DNA of 34,787 nt from an uncultured bacterium (GTDB taxonomy: Bacteria; Verrucomicrobiota; Kiritimatiellia; RFP12; UBA1067), in the NCBI GenBank assembly GCA_902803135.1, contig CADCPA010000270.1:1-34787 (forward strand). Reading direction: 5' to 3'. The position numbers and the translations under genes were made by a program. Every line of letters starts with the position of its first letter. Position 1 is the first letter of the stretch. Positions 25,749-32,500 of the stretch are shown in pieces. The notes under the pieces were generated by a model, which was given only the letters and a program-made list of their open reading frames with translations, did no database searches and was not told where the DNA came from.

Positions 25749-25780
25749 ACGGATTATATTTCGATTCCAAACGGATTATA
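25749..25780 (-). repeat. Direct repeat TATAATCCGT upstream of the GH2 gene
   Basis: Two identical ten-base copies of TATAATCCGT lie at 25771-25780 and 25749-25758 on the minus strand, 22 bases apart, close to two helical turns. Both contain a perfect -10 hexamer. They could be tandem promoters or an operator. Confidence 0.6.
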
Positions 25781-25804
25781 CCATCTCCGCCCCACCCCGC
25801 GCAA
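25775..25804 (-). promoter_or_regulatory. Promoter for the GH2 gene
   Basis: On the minus strand TTGCGC (25799-25804), an 18-base spacer and TATAAT (25775-25780) lie just after the rubrerythrin terminator and before the GH2 gene. A second perfect TATAAT (25753-25758) nearer the gene lacks a good -35. The downstream PL11 fusion, 66 bases after GH2 with no evident promoter, may share this transcript. Confidence 0.5.
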
Positions 25805-25823
25805 GCCCGCGCGCCCGGAACAG

Positions 25824-25855
25824 AAAGCTCCGGCGGACGAATCCGCCGGAGCTTT
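25824..25855 (-). terminator. Strong hairpin terminator after rubrerythrin
   Basis: The arms AAAGCTCCGGCGGA (25824-25837) and TCCGCCGGAGCTTT (25842-25855) pair perfectly over 14 bases. Read on the minus strand the four-base loop is TTCG, a very stable tetraloop, and the stem ends in TTT. It starts 31 bases after the rubrerythrin stop and just before the GH2 promoter. The U-tract is short (TTTCTGTT). Confidence 0.75.
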
Positions 25856-25886
25856 GATCCAACAGTTTCTGCAAACCGCGCCAAAC

Positions 25887-26438
25887 TTACTTGAAAAAGC
25901 GGTTGAACAGACCCTGGAACGCTTTGCCGTGACGGGCCTCGTCCTTGGCCATTTCATGCACCGTGTCATGGATCGCGTCGTAACCGAGTTCCTTCGCACG
26001 CTTGGCGAGGGACATCTTGCCGGCGGTCGCACCGCACTCGGCTTCCATGCGACGGCGGAGGTTCTCCTTCGTCGAGTCCGTGACCATGTCGATCGTCTTG
26101 CCGAGGAGCTCCGCGAACTTCGCCGCATGTTCGGCTTCTTCGAACGCGATGCGCTTGTACGCCTCGGCGACTTCCGGATAACCTTCACGATCTGCCTGAC
26201 GGGACATCGCGAGGTACATGCCGACTTCCGTGCACTCGCCGGCGAAGTTGTCCTTGAGGCCCTGCGTCACTTCCGCATCCTCGACGACACCATCGCCCAC
26301 GTGATGCTCGGCGACGAAGGAGAGACCTTCGCCCTGCTTCAGGAACTTCGCGCCCGGAACGCCGCACAGGGGGCACTTCTCAGGAGCCGTATCGCCTTCA
26401 TGCACATAGCCGCAAACCGGGCAAACCCACTTAGCCAT
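25887..26438 (-). CDS. Reverse-type rubrerythrin (rubredoxin domain first)
   Basis: This 183-residue protein is a non-haem iron peroxide scavenger of anaerobes. The N-terminal rubredoxin domain has [12 protein letters not shown] and [10 protein letters not shown], giving the four Cys ligands of a single iron. The ferritin-like four-helix domain follows, with the ExxH pairs in EEAEHA and DEARHG and an extra acidic ligand region near [10 protein letters not shown]. Classical rubrerythrin has the rubredoxin domain at the C-terminus; the reversed order matches the clostridial revRbr type. The start at ATG 26438 ([10 protein letters not shown]) is chosen over a 16-residue Lys-rich extension because AGCAGG lies upstream and the family begins here. 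It has its own promoter and terminator, so it is probably monocistronic. Confidence 0.92.
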   Translation of the reverse strand: MAKWVCPVCGYVHEGDTAPEKCPLCGVPGAKFLKQGEGLSFVAEHHVGDGVVEDAEVTQGLKDNFAGECTEVGMYLAMSRQADREGYPEVAEAYKRIAFEEAEHAAKFAELLGKTIDMVTDSTKENLRRRMEAECGATAGKMSLAKRAKELGYDAIHDTVHEMAKDEARHGKAFQGLFNRFFK

Positions 26439-26458
26439 CTGATTACCTGCTCTTTCTT

Positions 26459-26486
26459 TTTTTATTGCTTTACTTGTTCGTGTCAA
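26459..26486 (-). promoter_or_regulatory. Promoter for the rubrerythrin gene
   Basis: On the minus strand a perfect TTGACA (26481-26486) is followed by a 16-base spacer and TAAAAA (26459-26464), 20 bases before the ATG. The leader contains an A-rich tract and the AGG ribosome site. The box starts 34 bases after the stop of the large CotH gene. Confidence 0.5.
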
Positions 26487-26519
26487 CCGATTGGAAATCC
26501 CGTCGCACAGTGCCTCGGA

Positions 26520-29500
26520 CTACTGGAGACGTTTGATGCGGAAGAACGCCGTGCCGGCACCTTCGGGCACGGCAAAGGAGGCACTTGCGCCCTTCCCTTG
26601 CGTGTTCGGCACGACGGACCATGGCCCGGTCGGCGACGGTGCCGTCTCGACCACGTAGGTCGCGCCTGCCGTCGCCTCCCACGAAAGGGAGAGGATGCCG
26701 TTGGCGCAGGAAACCGCCGAAATGCCAAATGCCCCTGCTGGCGAAACGGAAAACACGAGCGTCACGGCGTCGACGCACTCGTCGCCGCGGAACGCGCACA
26801 GCACCGCCGACGAAACACCGGGCGCACCGCCGGCGAAGGAAACGACGCCCGACGCGGCGTCAACCGCGAGACCGGACGGCAGCGAACGCCCCGCTTCCGT
26901 GGGAACCAGTCGCCACGAGACGTCGTCCAGCGCATTGGTCAGCGACTGCGCCTCCCCTTCTGCAAGCCAGCCGACTGCGGGCGTCTCGAGGAGCGCCTCG
27001 GTGAAGCGCGGCGGACGGTTCGGCAGGCCAGGCGTCGGAACGGGGAGCACGCGCCAGCCGCCCGTCCCGTGCGGCCAGCGTCCAAAGGAATTCGTCTTTG
27101 CAATCTCCTGATTGTAGACGATTGCATCGACGAGCCTCTGCTCGGCGTCGAAGAGGTAGATGGCGTCGCCGGACTTCCCGAGTCCGAAAGGCGCCTGGAG
27201 GTTCGCCCGGTCGAACGGCTCGGCCGCCGCAACGTCCGCCCCCGTCCACACGCGCAGCACTTCGCCGGGCGCCAAGGCGACGCCGTCGGGGAAAGTCAAC
27301 GCCTTCGTCGCCTTGGTCACCGGCGCCGGCGGATCTTCGGTCTTCAAGGTGTCCGTGACGATCCACCCCGCGAGATCGACGGATGCAAGACCGACGTTGA
27401 CCAGTTCGAACCAGTCGTCCTTCTCGCCCGACACGGGATTCACGTAGAGTCCGTTCTGGGACATGAACTCGTTCAGAACAATCTCCGAAGCACGCGGCTC
27501 GTCACGGTTGGCGGCGCCGGGCGTTTCGGGATTGAGGCGGCGCCAGGCATCTGCACCGTCGGGGAAGCGGCCGAAGACCGCAGCCGCGTCAAGGCCCGCG
27601 CAGTCTACGACGTCGACGACCTTCTCGCCGTCGAGCAGGCGCAGTTCGCCCGCAGGACGCGTCAGCGCCACCGAGCGGAACGCGCCTGGCGCCAACGTGC
27701 CCGTCAACGCCACGGGGGCGTCGCCGCCGGCCAGCGCCCAGCCGGCGAGCGAAACGCTCGACGCGCCGGCGTTGTAGATTTCGGTCTGCGCCGGCCCCAC
27801 TTCGTTCAACCGCACCGCCGGCAGCGAAACGGACGAGGGGAAATCGTCGGGAAGACCCGGCGTGCCGACATGCGAGACAAAGTTCGTCACGTCGAGGAGC
27901 CCGAACCAGACGAGGTCCGAACTTCCGCCGCCGTTCTGGTGCACCTCCACGGCGAGGACGTTCTCGCCGACACGCAACGCATCCGATTCGAGGACGAACG
28001 GCCCCTCTAAGACACCTTCCGGCTCCCGCGCGGCGGTCGCGACCGTCATGTCGTCGATCGCACCGGAGGGCATGAGCTGCGAACGGGCGAGTTCCTGTCC
28101 GTTCAGATAGACGACGGCGCCGTCGTCGAGCATGTAGGACAGGAACAGACGCGCCTTTCGGGTCGGTACCGCATTCGTAAAGGTCGTGCGGAAGTAATAG
28201 GTGATGCGATTGCTCGTCAGCGCGAATTTCGTACGGATCGGACGCGTCCAGCTCGAACTGTTCGAGTCGCGCCCGAGCGGCGCGACACCGCTCGGCCAGC
28301 CGGCGTCGTCGAAGCCGGCCGCCTTCCACCCGTCGCCCGGATAGCCGTTCGCCCAGTACCGCCATTTCGTCTCGGAACCGATCAGCGGCTGAAGGGGCTG
28401 CGGCTCCTGCACAACGGCCGCACGCTTCGTCCAGTTGGCCGGCACGTTGTTGTCGCCCTGCGGATCGAGCAAGACGAGCGGCTCGTCCTCTTCCGCCTGA
28501 GGCCAGCCCGTACCACCCCACGCCACATGGTCCACGACGGGGTCGGCAAGTTCGCCGCCCTTCGCCGGGCGGCACAGCCGCAACTCGCCGACGGGGGGCA
28601 GCGGGGACGCAAAGAACGCCGCAGGGACGACGTGCGAGCCGAAGATCTCGGCGAAGACGGCCGCATTCTCGGCCACGGCAAGACAGCCGTCCGGCGGCAG
28701 GATCGTTCCCTGCGGGAAGACGGCATTGGACGAACCTTCGAAATACCAGCCGCCCAAGTCGATCGCCACTTGCCCCGAGAGATTGCGCACCTCCGCATAG
28801 CCGCCGCCTGCGCGAGCCGGACGACTGAGGATCTCCGAGACGACGACCTGCTCGTCCGCCGGCTCTTCGAGCGGCACCGTCGTCACGACCTCCGCCGTGG
28901 CGCGGCCGAGCTCGGTGCCGTCTTCGCCGCGCGCGACCAGCACAAGGGCCGTCCGGCGCGACGTGAGCGGCACCTGCGCCACCCAGTTCGTGGGCGTGGT
29001 CCATGTCACGGGCAGCGGCGACCCGTTCAATTCAAGATTCGCCACCAGGAACGGCGCGACGCCTTCGAGGCTGCAGACGCTCGCGTCGAGCTGCGTGGTC
29101 GCACCCGCCGCGGGGGACAGGAGGCAGAAGGCCTGCGCATCGGCAGCCGCCCGTTGGGACTCGATGTTGTCATGGCGTTTCACCAGGTTGTTGAACCGGC
29201 TGTCAAGCGAGCTGACGGAAATGCCGGCCGTACGAAGCGCCTGATTCTTTTCCTCGATTTCCATCCGCTCGTCGGAATCCGGCAGCAGCGCGTCCTGGAG
29301 CGCCAGCACCTTGCGCCACCAGAAGCGGGCCATGTCGGGGCGGCGCACGAACGCCTTGAAGGCAGGGTCGCGCATGTCGTTCGTCGAGATGCGCATCGGA
29401 TCGACCAGATGGCTCGTATCGCTCCAATCGATATCCATGTCCATATCCCAGCCGAGCAGGCCCCAGCCGATGTCGCTCTTGTAGAGATACATGTTCTTGC

Positions 29501-32500
29501 CGCGCTGATAGCCGTAGGTGTCCCAGTTGCCGGCCACATGGTTGACGACCGGTACGCCGATGAAGGCATCCAGATCGATCACCTGCCGAACGGCATCGAA
29601 CGAAGGGTTGGGCACATTCATGATGTCGATCAGCTTCCAGAATTCGGTATAGTCGCTCGGTTCGAAGTTGTCGTACGAACGCCGCTGCCAGTGCCAGCGA
29701 TAGCGCGACGTCCGATAGACCGTCTCGCCGGCGTCCGTCTTGGTCGTGAAGGCCTCGAGCGTGGCGCCCGGACGCAGCCCCGTCCCGAAATCGTACGACT
29801 TGGAGAAGTGGTTGTAGCCGTCGAGCTCATATTCGTACCACTCGTTGATCTTCATGAGCTGACCCGTCTTGTCGTCGGGGAACCAGTGCTTGAGCATGTC
29901 GCCGCCCGGCTTCTCGGTATCTTCGATGATGCCTTTTCCAGTCTGCAGACGCCCGTTCGCATAGAGCCGCACGAAACGGCGATGGAGGCCGGGGAGGCCG
30001 AGGCGGCGGAAGAGCGAATAGTTGAACTGCTCCATCACGCAGCTGCCGTCCGCCACCGTGCAGAGCACGGCGCCGTCGTCGCCCAGGAAGAGATCGTCCT
30101 TCGGGAAGTCCATGATGTAGTCGATATCGCCGTTGAACGGACGGCTGAAGCCCTGCATGTGAAGCGGGGAACCGCCGTAGACGATGCCGGCGTTCTGGAT
30201 GATCCGCTCGCCGTTTCCGTATACGAATGTAAAGGGATTGGGCTTGTTGTTGTCCTTGTTCAGCGCGTTCCACTTGGAGATGGCGCGCGTCGTCATCCAC
30301 ACGCGATAGGCGCCGAACGTCTGGTCGAGCGTCGTTTCGCCCCAACGCACGAGGCAGTCGCGGTCCACAGGATAGACCGCCGTCTGCGGATGTTCGGCGG
30401 CCGATGTCGCCACGACATGGTAGGCGACGAGCGAACCGGAGGAAAACGAGCCCTTCATCACGCCACGGTACCACCCGCCTTCCGCCGGCACCATCGCCAC
30501 GCGGTTCGTCGTGAGGCTTTCGTCGAACGCCCACTCGAGCGCGACGGAGGTCATGCCGTCGGGGGCCTGCACGCGAGCCCACACCTGGACCTGTTCGTCC
30601 GCGCGCGGCAGCGCGGGATAATGGAACGTTTCCGTGACGTCGGGCGCCGCCGACGCCCGCGCCCGCGAGTTCCGCTTGCCGGGCGAGCCCAGCGCGAACG
30701 TCGTGAGCGTCACGCCAGGGGCTTCAATCCAGTTGCCCCGCACGCGCAGCAGCGCATCGGGAGAACCCGCCAGCCACCGTACGCGGGCGGAGACCGTGGC
30801 GCGGCCGTTCGTCGGCATCTGCTCGCGGAAGAGCCCGCGCACGCCGTTGCCGCCGGTGTGGAGACGGCCGCACGCGCGCAGATGCAGCACGTGCGCCCCG
30901 TCGTCCGCATCGCTGCGCGATTCAATGCGCGTATCCTGGTGCGTACCCACCCATGTCCAAGTTGTGTTGACCTCTTCGAACGAGGAGTTGAGCACGTAGT
31001 TCTCGCCGCCCTCCATCGACACGTTGACGGAATCGACCAGGCACTCGCCAGCGCCGTAGAGGCCGATTTCGACGCGCAGCGGATTGCCGAACGTGTCGCT
31101 TTCCGGGTCCTTGCCGATGACGCGTCCGTATTCCAGCGGCCCCGTATACGAAATCGTCGTCCAGTCGGACTTGTCGCTTTCGTCGCTGTCCGCCCAGGAC
31201 GAAACGAGACGCGGGTCGGCGCGCGGATCGACGCGCTCGAGGGAGCTGCCGCCGCCGTCGGCCCACCGGCCCCAGCGTCCGCCGTCGCGGTAGGTCACCT
31301 CTTCGAGGATGACGTTCTTCAGGATCGGCGCCTCCGTCGCCGCATCCCACACGGGCAGCGGCCGCCGCAGCCGCACCGTGTCGCTGCGGTCGCCGAGCGT
31401 GCCGCTGTAGGAGCCGTCGTCGAGGCAGCCGACCTGCTTCGGATAGAGCGCCTTGAAGGCGCTCTTCTTAGCCGCTGCGACTTTATACCCGTGCGCGGGA
31501 ATGACCGTCGAGAACGTGTGGTCGATGCCGCCGGAGAGCGTCCAGCCGTCGAGGTCGATGTCCGCCTCCGTCGTATTGAACAATTCAATGTACTCGTCGT
31601 CGGACGAACCTGAAATCGGATTGTACATGATTTCGTTCAGCACAACGGGGGACGTCGCACGCAGGGCGTTGCGCACGCCGGGGGTCGGACGTGCCAGACG
31701 CGCGGTCATCGGTCCGCCGTCGGGCGTGCGGCCGAACGAACGGTCGAGTTCCACGTTGGGCACGCGGAAGGCGTCGATCACCACGCCGCCGGCCGAGGCG
31801 GGCGCATTCAGCAGAACGTCCGCGGACGTGCCGCACAGGCGGAACCCGAGCGTCGACTCCGTGAAAAGCGCGAACCCGTGCGCGGCAATCGTCGTACCGT
31901 CGGGAATCGTGTAGACCGCCGTGCCGCCCGAGAGCGACAGACGGCACCCGGCCAGGTCGAGCGCATCGGTGCCGACGTTCACCAGTTCGATGAAGCCGTC
32001 GGCCGTCGGCGAATGCGCGCGGTACTCGTTCACGAGCAGCTTCTCGTAGTCCGTCGCCGGAGCCGGGTCGATTGCCCCGGGCGAACCGCCGAGCTGCGCC
32101 GAACGGCTCCAGGCCTTCGGGTCGGACTGTCCATAGGACGGACGCGCCAATACAAGGGAATGCCCTGTTCCTTCCGCCCCCGCCGGCCACGGCCACTTGT
32201 CGGACGGCTCGATCTTCGCGAGCTGGGCGCCGATTTCGTCGCGGAGCTCGATCTTGCTCGTGAGCGAGAAGCCGTCGTCTTCCGCCGCCCGCACGTCGGC
32301 CAGCCCGTAGACGGCCGCAACATCCGCCGGCGACGGCGCGAGGACGACTGTCGCATGCGCCGGAATCTTCTCGCCCGCGGGGAACGTATACGAAAGACCG
32401 CCCGAGAGCCTGTACCCGCCCACACGCTGCGCATAGGGCGCCGAGTTGTAGAGTTCGAGGAAACGGAGATCGCGCCCGTCGGCCCGCGGCGCCGGACTCG

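Noticed and set aside
25732-25884. N-terminal extension of the GH2 protein
   Set aside because: It would run through the promoter and terminator; the ATG at 25731 has a ribosome site and begins a signal peptide.
25854-31613. Plus-strand open frames (718 and 1028 codons) opposite rubrerythrin and the CotH gene
   Set aside because: No motifs and strong Arg/His bias; the minus strand carries conserved domains throughout.
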